A stretch of 64,000 bases of DNA. Origin: Phycisphaerae bacterium (GTDB taxonomy: Bacteria; Planctomycetota; Phycisphaerae; UBA1845; UTPLA1). Position 1 is the stretch's first letter. Every line of letters begins with the position of its first letter. Under the pieces are notes generated by a model that was given only the letters and a program-made list of their open reading frames with translations, searched no databases and had not been told where the DNA came from. Positions 55,330 through 63,121 of this stretch are shown here, piece by piece. Where the stretch lies: NCBI GenBank assembly GCA_035275405.1, contig DATEMU010000015.1, forward strand, positions 372,001 to 436,000, given 5' to 3'. The translations under genes and the position numbers were made by a program.

Positions 55330-55649
55330 TGTTTCCTCGACTTGAAATCGACCGACCATTTGCTTGGGTCAGGCCGGTAAGCAGTGACAAGGACAGCGGG
55401 CCCTTCGTATTCACCAGGGATTCCCCATAAGACGTGTATCGGATTACCCATTGTATCTCTTTGCAGTGTCAACACACACGGACCCTTGGGGTACGTCGGG
55501 TAATCCTCGACGACCTCGGCCGCCGCGAGCCCGGCGAACACGTCTTCCGCCAAGAGATCATCGGCCGCCAACTCATCATAGCCGTGGTCGGATACCTTGA
55601 CCTCGCCGCCTGCTACAAGCACTTTGATCCGGTCAAGCGTCTCGCTCAT
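55326..55649 (-). CDS. DUF4258 domain protein, possible toxin
   Basis: A 107-residue protein with VKVSDHGYDELAADDLLAEDVFAGLA (the HxxxR/D element of DUF4258, a RelE/BECR-like fold in many annotations) and GNPIHVLWGIPGEYEGPAVLVTAYRPDPSKW near the end. It is first of three overlapping genes. DUF4258 proteins commonly sit in toxin-antitoxin-like pairs, which is a plausible but untested reading here. Confidence 0.7.
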   Translation of the reverse strand: MSETLDRIKVLVAGGEVKVSDHGYDELAADDLLAEDVFAGLAAAEVVEDYPTYPKGPCVLTLQRDTMGNPIHVLWGIPGEYEGPAVLVTAYRPDPSKWSVDFKSRKQ

Positions 55650-55674
55650 TCGGCCATTCTACCACGACACACCA

Positions 55675-56382
55675 TTAACGAGCTATCGCCTGCAGCCCGT
55701 TCCGCACCTCAATGTGCCAGTCCGAATCCACCGGCGGGGCTTTGCAGTCGTTATGGAAAAACGTGGCGGTCGGCTCGCCCGGTCCGGCGTTTTCAAAAAA
55801 TGCGACCTGCTTGGACCATCGCCTTGGTTTGGGCGGCCGCTCGCCCCACTCGCCGTTTCGATCGTAAAACAACACGGCGTCCCACATCACCTGCTGATCG
55901 GGCGGACTCTCAGCCCAGGCCTGAAGGTCCGCGTGAAACGGGTGCTCCGGCGGCGTCGCCCGCAGAGCGTCGTGAATGCAGTTCGGAAATACGTCGCGAG
56001 GAAAGGCCAGCCCCAGCAGCCGCTGCGGATCGTAGAACTGCGTGACCCGCTCATCGCGGAACATCCGCGCCGCCTCGCGAGCCGCTTTTGCATTGTCCGT
56101 TTCGACCATGGGCAGCCATACGACGATCACGCGGACGTCGGCCCTCGGCGCCGCCTCCACCACTTCCTTCAGCACCGCACGGGCGCCGTACACGCAGCCC
56201 CCTCACGTCGGGGAAAAGACGGCCACGACCCGCGGCTTATCCCGGTCGGCGTTAAAGGTGCTGCGGACCGGTTCGATCGAATCGCCGAGGGTAACAAGCC
56301 GCGACGGCCCACTGGCGCACCCGCCCAGGTAGAGCGGAAATAACGCAACAGCCAAGTGCCGGATGCGGCTCATGGGAGCCAT
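55675..56382 (-). CDS. Thioredoxin-like lipoprotein selenoprotein (UGA = Sec60)
   Basis: Read through an in-frame UGA (56205-56203) this is one 235-residue protein. The leader MAPMSRIRHLAVALFPLYLGGC has a lipobox, then a linker and the start of a thioredoxin-like fold: RVVAVFSPT-U-GGCVYGARAVLKEVVEAAP, with the U at the first position of a CxxC redox motif and Cys63 kept. After the UGA the frame remains open for 172 codons (VRVIVVWLPMVETDNAKAAREA, YDPQRLLG, WDAVLFYDRNGEW, coherent protein-like sequence). A SECIS-like hairpin follows. It is probably a periplasmic thiol-redox protein. The initiator could also be ATG 56373. Divergent to a winged-helix regulator gene with an operator-like palindrome. 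Confidence 0.82.
56176..56192 (-). promoter_or_regulatory. Candidate bacterial SECIS hairpin (thioredoxin-like)
   Basis: Beginning 10 bases after the UGA, TGTACGG pairs with CCGTGCG (two G-U pairs) around the loop CGC. The loop starts 18 bases from the UGA with G at position 2, consistent with the general bacterial SECIS layout. Confidence 0.6.
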
Positions 56383-56445
56383 AGTAACGCCCGAACGATA
56401 AGTGCACGACCGGCGGCAATTTGGCGCCTTCGCCGTGAAGTTATT

Positions 56446-56471
56446 ATTGTAATTCCGTTCGATATTACAAT
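56446..56471 (+). promoter_or_regulatory. Operator-like palindrome and -10 box
   Basis: ATTGTAAT-(10 bases)-ATTACAAT is a perfect 8+8 inverted repeat in the 97-bp divergent region. Its right half contains TACAAT (56466-56471), a good -10 box 8 bp from the ATG at 56480, so the regulator's message would be leaderless. This suggests autoregulation by the winged-helix protein and perhaps control of the divergent selenoprotein gene. Confidence 0.65.
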
Positions 56472-56479
56472 AGACAACC

Positions 56480-57082
56480 ATGACCCGAAACCGCCAAACC
56501 TACTGGATCGACGAACAGCGGCAGATCGCCGCCCTCGCCTCCCCCCTTCGCCAGGAAATCGTGGACGTCGTCACGGCGACCGGGCCCTGCTCCATCGCCC
56601 GCATGGCCGCCGCACTCGGTCGGCCGCCTGACCGGCTCTATTTTCATATCCGCAGACTCGAGGCCGTCGGCCTCCTGACGCAGAACGGCACGGTCGGCAA
56701 CGGCCGCACCGCCGCCGCCCTCTACGACGTCCCCGGCCGCCCGCTAAGGATCCGCTACGACCGCCGCGACAAGAGCCGCACGCGCGCGATCGGCGCCGTT
56801 CACGACGGCGTTCTTCGCCTGGCCCGTCGCGACCTCAAACGGGCGATGGCCTCCGCCCGTTCCGTCGTAAACGGCCCGCTTCGCGACACCTGGGGAGGTC
56901 GCTCCCGCGGTTGGATGACGTCGACCCAGATCCGGCGCCTGAATCGCCTGATCGAGCAGATGATCAACCTCGTGAGAAGCGGCGACGCCCGCAAAGGTGC
57001 GAAGCCCGTCGCCTTTACCTTCGTCCTGGCCCCGCCGCGCCAGCGTCCGGCGAAACCAAAATCAATCGGAGTGAAAAAATGA
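56480..57082 (+). CDS. Winged-helix transcriptional regulator
   Basis: A 200-residue protein with a winged-helix domain at about 12-70 (RQIAALASPLRQEIVDVVTATG, SIARMAAALGRPPDRLYFHIRRLEAVGLLTQNG) of ArsR type, followed by a helical, basic C-terminal part (about 95-165) and a lysine-rich end. No Shine-Dalgarno precedes the ATG, in keeping with a leaderless message from the -10 at 56466. The stop overlaps the start of the large protease-like gene by 4 bases (ATGA), so both are cotranscribed. Confidence 0.78.
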   Translation: MTRNRQTYWIDEQRQIAALASPLRQEIVDVVTATGPCSIARMAAALGRPPDRLYFHIRRLEAVGLLTQNGTVGNGRTAAALYDVPGRPLRIRYDRRDKSRTRAIGAVHDGVLRLARRDLKRAMASARSVVNGPLRDTWGGRSRGWMTSTQIRRLNRLIEQMINLVRSGDARKGAKPVAFTFVLAPPRQRPAKPKSIGVKK

Positions 57083-59799
57083 ACTCGCCCCTGCCACGCA
57101 AAATTAATTGGCCGCCCATCGCGGCGACGATCTTCGTCCTCGCCGCTCCCCTGCACGCGCACGACGCCGCCGAGGTGGTCGAAAAAGTTCGCGCCGCATT
57201 GGGCATCGATGCCTTTGAAAAAAGCGACCGCGCTGTTCGACTGAGCGGCCCCTTGGAGTTTGCCGGCCTGAAAGGCACGCAAACCGCGATCTTCGACGCC
57301 GCCGGTCGCTTCAAGGAAAAGTTCGACGCGCAGCTCTCGCGAGCAACGGTGTTTGACGGAAAGACCGTTCGCGCCCGCGACATCGGCGGCGAGGTGGTCG
57401 ATCAAGCGCTCGGCGACCGCACCGAAGCCCTTTTTGGGGCGTGGGCCGCGTCGGGCCTGTGGTTTTCCGGCGATCGCGCCACCTCGCTGGTCCTGGACGA
57501 CGACGCCGGCGACGAAAAGACGGTGGATCTCACGTTCAGCCTCGATGATGGCCGGGCGGCGGGAAGCGTGACCATCGACCGGAAGACCTGGCGGCCGATT
57601 CGTTGGCAATTCGACGACCCTGTCAGCAAGTCCACCATGGAGTTCGAAGGCGAGCTGCGCGTCGGCCCGCTCCGCCTGCCCCGAAAGATCACCGCCAAGA
57701 CGGAAAATGGCAGCGTTACGATCTCCGAATTCACCCAGGCCGAGCTGATTCCCATACCAGACTGGTCAGCGGAACTTGCGGACCTTGCGCCCACAACCAG
57801 CAGCAGCGTTGACGCGGCGGCCGCCGCGCGCCTCGAGGTCAGACGGGCCCCGACGGGTCACCTCATGGTGCACCCGCGTGTGAACGGCAAAGACCTCGGC
57901 TGGTTCATCTTCGACACCGGCGCGGGACAAAACGTGCTGGACCTCCGGGCCATCGAAGAAGCCGACCTGGAGACGTTTGCCGAAGTGCCCGCCGTCGGCG
58001 CCGGTGGCGCGACGACGGCGTCGTTTTGCCGCCCGAGGACACTTCAGCTCGGGCCGTTGACCCTCCGCAACTCACTCGCCGCCGGCATGGACCTGGCGTT
58101 TCTCGACGCACACATGGGCGAAAAGATCGCCGGCATCATTGGCTACGGCACGCTTGCCCAATGCGTCGTCGAATTCGAGGTCAGTGCTGAGTCCATCAGC
58201 GTTTTCGATCCCGCTACTTACAAGCTCGCCAAAGGCGACTGGACGCCGCTCATCCTTTACGATCGCGTGCCTGCCGTCCCCGGCCGCTTCGAAGACCATG
58301 ACGCCGTATTTCGTCTCGACACCGGCGCCGGCGGCACGGTCATGTTCCATGCCCCGACCGTCGAGCGCTTGAAGCTGCTTGACGGCCGAAAAACGCAAAC
58401 CGCCATGTACGGCGGTGTGGGTGGAATGAAGTCCAGCCGCAGCGGCAGGATCAAGTGGCTGGAGTTCGGCGGCCAGCGGCAAAAGAAAGTAGAAGCGGGC
58501 TTCGCAACCGAAGCCGTCGGCGCCTTCGCCGACCCCTACATCGACGGCAACATCGGCACCGATCTCCTGTCTGAAAGCGTGATGGTCCTGGACTACCCGC
58601 ATTCGCGGATCGCCTTTCAGTGGAAGCCCTCAGCGAAGAAAAAAGCCGCCGAAAGGGTAGCCGCCCATGCACCCCAGTCGAACAAGCGCGACGAGGCATC
58701 GTCAAAGCGCCGTTCCTCACCTTCGTCAGTATCCGTCACACCGATGAAAATGGAAAACGACCGGCCGGTCATCGATGTTCGCGTCCAGGGGCGCGGCCCG
58801 TTCCGTTTCGTCTTCGACACCGGCGCGGGCGTCGCCATTCTCTCCCCTGAACTCGCCGAGAAATTGAAAATCGAGTCGAGCGGAAAGACCCGGATCGGCG
58901 ATCCCGCCGCCCCGCACGCCGTCGAAGTCGATACGGCCACCGTCGACTTCGAAATCTGCGGCGAGAAATTCAAGGACGTCTCCGCGGTCGTCTGGGGCGA
59001 CAAGGCCATTCTTGCGGGATTGGGCGATGTGGACGGCATCGTGGGCCTTCCGGCGATCAGCGATCGCGTGGTCACGCTGGACTTCGCGAAAAAGGAGCTG
59101 CGACTCAGCAAGGAACCCCTGCCCGAAGGCGACGGGACAGTCACGTGTTGGAGCCCGCACGGAATCCCATTGCTGGATCTGTCCATCGGCGGCGAGACCG
59201 TTCCAGCGCACCTGGACACCGGCATGACGCGCGACCTGTCCGTCCCGTCGGAACTTCGTGACAAGCTGACCTTGAAAGGCTCTCCCACCCCCGCCCGCGC
59301 CCGGACGGCCAGCGGCGAGTTCGAACTGGAAATCGCCACGCTGGACGGCCCGGCGGAGATTGCAGGGCAAAAAATCGTCGACCCGGACCTCGAGTTCAAC
59401 AAACGCTTCGAACATGCCGTGGTGGGTACCGGCGTGCTCTCGCGGTTCACCGTGGAACTGGACCTCGACGGTGGCCGCGCCCGGTTCACTCCAATTCCCG
59501 GCTGGAAGCCCGATCCTTCGCAAAAACGCCGCTATGGCATGATGATGTCGATGAGCGATGGCCCCGTAACCATTGCCGGAGTCGTGCCGAAAAGTATTGC
59601 CGAGCGCGCGGGTTTGAAGACCGGCGACCGCATCGTGAAAGCCAACGGCAGGGTCTTCGAATCGCTGAATTTCAGTGAGCGAGGCAAGGTCCTGAAACAG
59701 TCGCCTCTGGCGCTCGTCATCGAACGCGACGGAAAGCCAATTGAGATCACGCTGGCCTTTGACGACGTGGCCCAATCCGGCGACGATTCCTCGCCGTAA
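57079..59799 (+). CDS. Giant exported retropepsin-like protein with four DTG motifs and PDZ
   Basis: A 906-residue exported protein. A signal peptide (about 1-28, ending APLHAHD) is followed by a LolA-like beta region (about 30-235). Then come four retropepsin-type half-sites with the catalytic Asp-Thr-Gly: Asp279 (FDTGAGQN), Asp414 (LDTGAGGT), Asp580 (FDTGAGVA) and Asp713 (LDTGMTRD). Aspartyl proteases of this kind work as dimers, so the four halves could make two internal pairs. The C-terminus is a PDZ domain (about 820-905; GVVPKSIAERAGLKTGDRIVKANG). It is translated from the same message as the winged-helix regulator. The target is unknown. Confidence 0.85.
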   Translation: MNSPLPRKINWPPIAATIFVLAAPLHAHDAAEVVEKVRAALGIDAFEKSDRAVRLSGPLEFAGLKGTQTAIFDAAGRFKEKFDAQLSRATVFDGKTVRARDIGGEVVDQALGDRTEALFGAWAASGLWFSGDRATSLVLDDDAGDEKTVDLTFSLDDGRAAGSVTIDRKTWRPIRWQFDDPVSKSTMEFEGELRVGPLRLPRKITAKTENGSVTISEFTQAELIPIPDWSAELADLAPTTSSSVDAAAAARLEVRRAPTGHLMVHPRVNGKDLGWFIFDTGAGQNVLDLRAIEEADLETFAEVPAVGAGGATTASFCRPRTLQLGPLTLRNSLAAGMDLAFLDAHMGEKIAGIIGYGTLAQCVVEFEVSAESISVFDPATYKLAKGDWTPLILYDRVPAVPGRFEDHDAVFRLDTGAGGTVMFHAPTVERLKLLDGRKTQTAMYGGVGGMKSSRSGRIKWLEFGGQRQKKVEAGFATEAVGAFADPYIDGNIGTDLLSESVMVLDYPHSRIAFQWKPSAKKKAAERVAAHAPQSNKRDEASSKRRSSPSSVSVTPMKMENDRPVIDVRVQGRGPFRFVFDTGAGVAILSPELAEKLKIESSGKTRIGDPAAPHAVEVDTATVDFEICGEKFKDVSAVVWGDKAILAGLGDVDGIVGLPAISDRVVTLDFAKKELRLSKEPLPEGDGTVTCWSPHGIPLLDLSIGGETVPAHLDTGMTRDLSVPSELRDKLTLKGSPTPARARTASGEFELEIATLDGPAEIAGQKIVDPDLEFNKRFEHAVVGTGVLSRFTVELDLDGGRARFTPIPGWKPDPSQKRRYGMMMSMSDGPVTIAGVVPKSIAERAGLKTGDRIVKANGRVFESLNFSERGKVLKQSPLALVIERDGKPIEITLAFDDVAQSGDDSSP

Positions 59800-59861
59800 C
59801 GTCGGGCCCGAAGCCTGCCCGCCGGCGGGCGCCGGACGTGGTCGATTCAGGTGTGCTCGCC

Positions 59862-60269
59862 ATGAACGCCAAGCTCTTCCGCGTCATCCTGCCCGTTTCA
59901 GGCATCGATCGGGCCGCAAAGTTTTACGCCGCCGTCCTCGGCGCGCCGGGCTTCCGCGTCTCCGACGGCCGCCACTACTTCGACTGCGACGGCACTATCC
60001 TGGCCTGCTTCGACCCACAGGCCGACGGCGACGACTACCAGCCCACGCCACAGCCCGAGTGGCTCTACTTCGCGGTCGATGACCTTGAGGCGACCTACTC
60101 AGCGTGCCAAGTGGCCGGCGCGGCTTTCGCCCCCGGCGACGTCCACGGCGACCCCGCCGGTCAGATCGCGCAGCGCCCCTGGGGCGAGCGGTCGTTCTAC
60201 ATCCACGATCCGTTCGGCAACAAGCTGTGCTTCGTGGATGCCAAAACGGTCTTCACTGGGCCACGATAA
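59862..60269 (+). CDS. VOC/glyoxalase-fold protein
   Basis: A 135-residue protein: FRVILPVSGIDRAAKFYAAVLGAPG, YFDCDGTILACFDPQ, PEWLYFAVDDLEATYSACQVAGAAF, and GERSFYIHDPFGNKLCFVD. This is the vicinal oxygen chelate fold of glyoxalases, dioxygenases and resistance proteins; the reaction cannot be chosen. The ATG at 59862 with AGGTG upstream is preferred to a GTG eight codons earlier. It follows the retropepsin-like gene by 62 bp. Confidence 0.85.
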   Translation: MNAKLFRVILPVSGIDRAAKFYAAVLGAPGFRVSDGRHYFDCDGTILACFDPQADGDDYQPTPQPEWLYFAVDDLEATYSACQVAGAAFAPGDVHGDPAGQIAQRPWGERSFYIHDPFGNKLCFVDAKTVFTGPR

Positions 60270-60476
60270 TGACTTGCTTATCGGGCCGTTGCGCCGACGG
60301 TGCCCGCAATCAGCGCGCCGTCATGACCGGCAAAGTTTCCGGCGCGAGGATCGTTCCTCATTTTCGCAGTTGTAACCGCGTTGGAGCTGCGTCCTAATTC
60401 ACTCAATCGGTTCGCGCGACAAGAAGTGGCCCACCCCTTGCAGGTATAATCTCCCGGAGCGAAGGGGGAAGTCCGA

Positions 60477-60824
60477 ATGTCTCGCCGATTAGGACCTGCG
60501 CGTATTGTCTTGATTCTTTTGGCCGCCGCCGGCCTCGCCGGGGGCTGTGCGTCATCGAATTCGCATTGCTGCGACGATGCTTACGTCTATGACGACAGCT
60601 ACGCCGTCGCGCCAACGCTGCTGTTCGGCAAGCACCCGTCAGCCGCCCTCGCGACGCAAATCGGCCGCGAACCCTGGCCTGCCACGGCCGGCCAGGTCGA
60701 GAGCGTCGAAGACACGATCTACGTTGAGTACTACCGCGACTACTTCGGCGGGAACAACTGGCAGGACTACAACAACCCGCAACGTCAATTCCGCAGCTAT
60801 CGCATCGGCGCCAAGCAGCGATGA
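60477..60824 (+). CDS. Small lipoprotein of unknown function
   Basis: A 115-residue protein. The leader MSRRLGPARIVLILLAAAGLAGGC has a lipobox. The mature chain is aromatic-rich (DDAYVYDDSYAVAPTLLFG, YVEYYRDYFGGNNWQDYNN) and ends with a basic stretch. AAGGGGGAAG lies upstream of the ATG. No family recognised. It stands alone and converges with the arginine deiminase gene. Confidence 0.65.
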   Translation: MSRRLGPARIVLILLAAAGLAGGCASSNSHCCDDAYVYDDSYAVAPTLLFGKHPSAALATQIGREPWPATAGQVESVEDTIYVEYYRDYFGGNNWQDYNNPQRQFRSYRIGAKQR

Positions 60825-60855
60825 CGCATCCCGTCGCTGGCGCTCCGGGCTCCGA

Positions 60856-62076
60856 TCAGGACGCCACAACCCTTCGCAAAGGCATCGTCATGCACCGCGG
60901 GCCACCCAGGCCCCGCACCAGTTCCGAGCCCCCCACCGCAATGCACTCGATCCCGGCCTGCTCCATCGCCTTGATCGTCCGCGCGTTGCGCTTATAGGTG
61001 CAGGCCACGCCCGGCGCGATGGCCAGGATGTTCGTCCCGTCGGTTCGCTGCTCGCGGCTGGCGAAGTGCTCGTCGCCGCCGCCGGTGCGAATGACCTTCA
61101 ACTCCTTGCCGAATTCGTCGCTGAGAATCTGCGTCAGCGACCGCGACTCGCTCTTGCGCACCACGCTGCCCGCCTCGTCGCACGCAAAGTGATCAATCCG
61201 CTCGATCTGCTCCATCACGCCCGGATACCATACGACGACGCCGCGATCGACGATGGTGAAGACCGTGTCGAGGTGCATGAAGGTCCGCTGCGTCGGGATG
61301 GGGATCTCGTAGAACCGTTTGGCCTGCCCACTGGTAAACACCTTGCGGGCGAGCACCTTGATCGTCTCGGATCGCGTCCGCTCGCTGACCCCGACCAGCA
61401 CCGCTTCCGAATTGAGCACAATCAAGTCGCCGCCCTCGATGGTGAACGGACGGTCTTCCGTCGGGTTGTCCGAGCCGCCGTAGGCGACGTTGTGACCGGC
61501 GAACTCGGGATGGTGCTCCAGCACCGTGCGTACCAGGATCGCCTCGCGGACCCGCTCGGGATAGTGCATCTTGCACGACACGACACAGCGATTGACCACG
61601 ACAGCAGGATCGCGGCTGAAATAGGCGTTGGGGATCGGCGGAAGGATGTACGCGGCCCGCGCCGAACCCGCCAACGGCGGCCGCGCTGTTAGTTCGTAAT
61701 ACTCGGCGTTGGTCAGGCCGTGGAAAAAGACGCCGATGAGGGCGGCGTTCGAGACGACCTTCTCATCGAGGAGGTCCGGCACAATCGCCGGTGCCTGATC
61801 GGTCGTGCAGACCTGCTCGACCAACCGCGCCTTGGCCAGTGGATGTTTCTCCAGTACTTCAAGGAGGAGCTTCTCCAAATAGAGCACGCGGATGTCGCGA
61901 TCGTGCATCTCCCCGACGAATTCGTCGTGCTCCTCCTGCATCCCGGCGAGGTACGGAATATCTTCGAAAAGGAACCGCTTCATATTGTCGTGCGTCAGCC
62001 GGTCGATCTCGTCGCCGGGGCGATGCACGAGAACCGTCTCCAGGCGATCGTACTCATTGGCGATATTGAGCTGCAC
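60856..62076 (-). CDS. arcA: Arginine deiminase
   Basis: A 406-residue amidinotransferase-fold enzyme converting arginine to citrulline and ammonia. Motifs: ANEYDRLETVLVHRPGDEI at the N-terminus, PNAYFSRDPAVVVN (F-x-R-D), FTIEGGDLIVLN (EGGD), HLDTVFTIVDRGVVVWYP (HxD) and the nucleophilic Cys in GLGGPRCMTMPL near the end. Full length for ArcA. No arcB, arcC or transporter gene is adjacent, so it may work apart from the usual energy-yielding pathway. It lies 92 bp downstream of the HDAC-like gene. Confidence 0.94.
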   Translation of the reverse strand: MQLNIANEYDRLETVLVHRPGDEIDRLTHDNMKRFLFEDIPYLAGMQEEHDEFVGEMHDRDIRVLYLEKLLLEVLEKHPLAKARLVEQVCTTDQAPAIVPDLLDEKVVSNAALIGVFFHGLTNAEYYELTARPPLAGSARAAYILPPIPNAYFSRDPAVVVNRCVVSCKMHYPERVREAILVRTVLEHHPEFAGHNVAYGGSDNPTEDRPFTIEGGDLIVLNSEAVLVGVSERTRSETIKVLARKVFTSGQAKRFYEIPIPTQRTFMHLDTVFTIVDRGVVVWYPGVMEQIERIDHFACDEAGSVVRKSESRSLTQILSDEFGKELKVIRTGGGDEHFASREQRTDGTNILAIAPGVACTYKRNARTIKAMEQAGIECIAVGGSELVRGLGGPRCMTMPLRRVVAS

Positions 62077-62099
62077 GGAGCCGTCCTTGAACTAAAGCC

Positions 62100-62123
62100 C
62101 CCGGCAAGTTTGCCGGGTCTTTT
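62100..62123 (+). other. Strong hairpin with T-run on the plus strand
   Basis: CCCGGCAA-GT-TTGCCGGG followed by TCTTTTTAG in the 92-bp gap between two minus-strand genes. It is shaped like a terminator for plus-strand transcription, but no plus-strand gene ends here. On the minus strand the run after the stem is short (GGCTTTAG), so it may be a weak attenuator or a stabilising hairpin. Confidence 0.45.
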
Positions 62124-62168
62124 TAGCATTCTACGTGAAGATCGGGAATCAGCAACGCGAAGAAATCC

Positions 62169-63107
62169 CTATTCCATCAGCGCAAGCACATGCGCGGCGA
62201 CACTTCTCTGCAGCGCGTCGAGATTGTACCCGCCTTCGAGACAACTGATGATGTGGCCCTGACAACGATCCCCCGCCAGTTGTTTCAGCCAGCGAGTCAA
62301 TTGCCCAAAGCCGGTCTCCGTCAACTGAAGATTGGCGAGCGGATCATCGCGGTGCGCATCGAATCCGGCAGAAACAAGCAGGAACTCGGGCTTAAAGGAA
62401 AGTACGGCCGGCAGCACCCGCGCTTCAAACGTCGCCAGGTATTCCGACTCGCTCGTGAAAGGAGCAATAGGGATGTTCAGCGTCATCCCCTTTCCCGGCC
62501 CCTCGCCAATTTCGTCCGCCATCCCGCTCCCCGGCCACAGCGGATGCTGATGCAGCGAGACAAAGAGTACATCGCCGTCACGGTAGAAAATGTCCTGCGT
62601 GCCGTTACCGTGATGCACGTCAAAATCGACGATGGCGATCCGGCCGATCTTGTGGTGCTCCTGTAAATAGCGGGCGACAATGGCCACATTGCCAAAGAGG
62701 CAGAACCCCATCGCCGCATGAGGCAGCGCATGGTGCCCCGGTGGTCGCATCGCGCAAAAGGCGTTGTCGGCCTGCCCCGTCATGACCGCGTCGGCAGCTG
62801 TCAGCGCCGCGTTCACCGACCCCAGCGCCGCCTCGTAGCTGCGCTCGGAGACGACGGTATCGCCGCCATCCAGCAGCGACTTACCGCGCCGGCACGCCTC
62901 CGCCACCCAGTCGTGATAGGCCGATTCGTGAACCCGAACGATCCACCTGGGCGCATCATGATCCACGACGGCCCGCGCATCGAGTTCCGGCACCTGGGCC
63001 CTCATCGCCTCCGGCCGCAACCGCTCGGCGCGTGCAATCTGCTCGACATGCCTGCCCGTATCGTGTTCAAGGCTGATCGCGTCCCAGTAGTAGGCCGTCC
63101 GCGACAT
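62169..63107 (-). CDS. Histone-deacetylase-family amidohydrolase (AcuC/APAH-like)
   Basis: A 312-residue arginase/deacetylase-fold zinc enzyme. AMRPPGHHALPHAAMGFCLFGNVAIVARYL contains the catalytic His-His pair; DFDVHHGNGTQDIFY carries zinc-binding Asp and His; LLVSAGFDAHRDDPLANL carries the second zinc-binding Asp; LEGGYNLDALQRSV holds the Tyr-equivalent GGY. Bacterial members deacetylate acetyl-CoA synthetase or polyamines. Substrate is unassigned. It lies 14 bp after pntB on the same strand, probably one message. Confidence 0.93.
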   Translation of the reverse strand: MSRTAYYWDAISLEHDTGRHVEQIARAERLRPEAMRAQVPELDARAVVDHDAPRWIVRVHESAYHDWVAEACRRGKSLLDGGDTVVSERSYEAALGSVNAALTAADAVMTGQADNAFCAMRPPGHHALPHAAMGFCLFGNVAIVARYLQEHHKIGRIAIVDFDVHHGNGTQDIFYRDGDVLFVSLHQHPLWPGSGMADEIGEGPGKGMTLNIPIAPFTSESEYLATFEARVLPAVLSFKPEFLLVSAGFDAHRDDPLANLQLTETGFGQLTRWLKQLAGDRCQGHIISCLEGGYNLDALQRSVAAHVLALME

Positions 63108-63121
63108 GAATTGACTTTGGC

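Noticed and set aside
56203..56205. Nonsense mutation in the thioredoxin-like gene
   Set aside because: The UGA is at the first position of the CxxC motif, the frame continues cleanly and a hairpin is in the right place; a second similar gene exists in the window.
56911..57078. Longer N-terminus for the retropepsin-like protein
   Set aside because: It lies in the winged-helix gene in another frame; the ATG at 57079 starts a proper signal peptide and overlaps the upstream stop by ATGA.
62100..62123. Terminator for pntB/HDAC message
   Set aside because: The T-run follows the hairpin on the plus strand, whereas these genes are on the minus strand, where only a short T-stretch follows.
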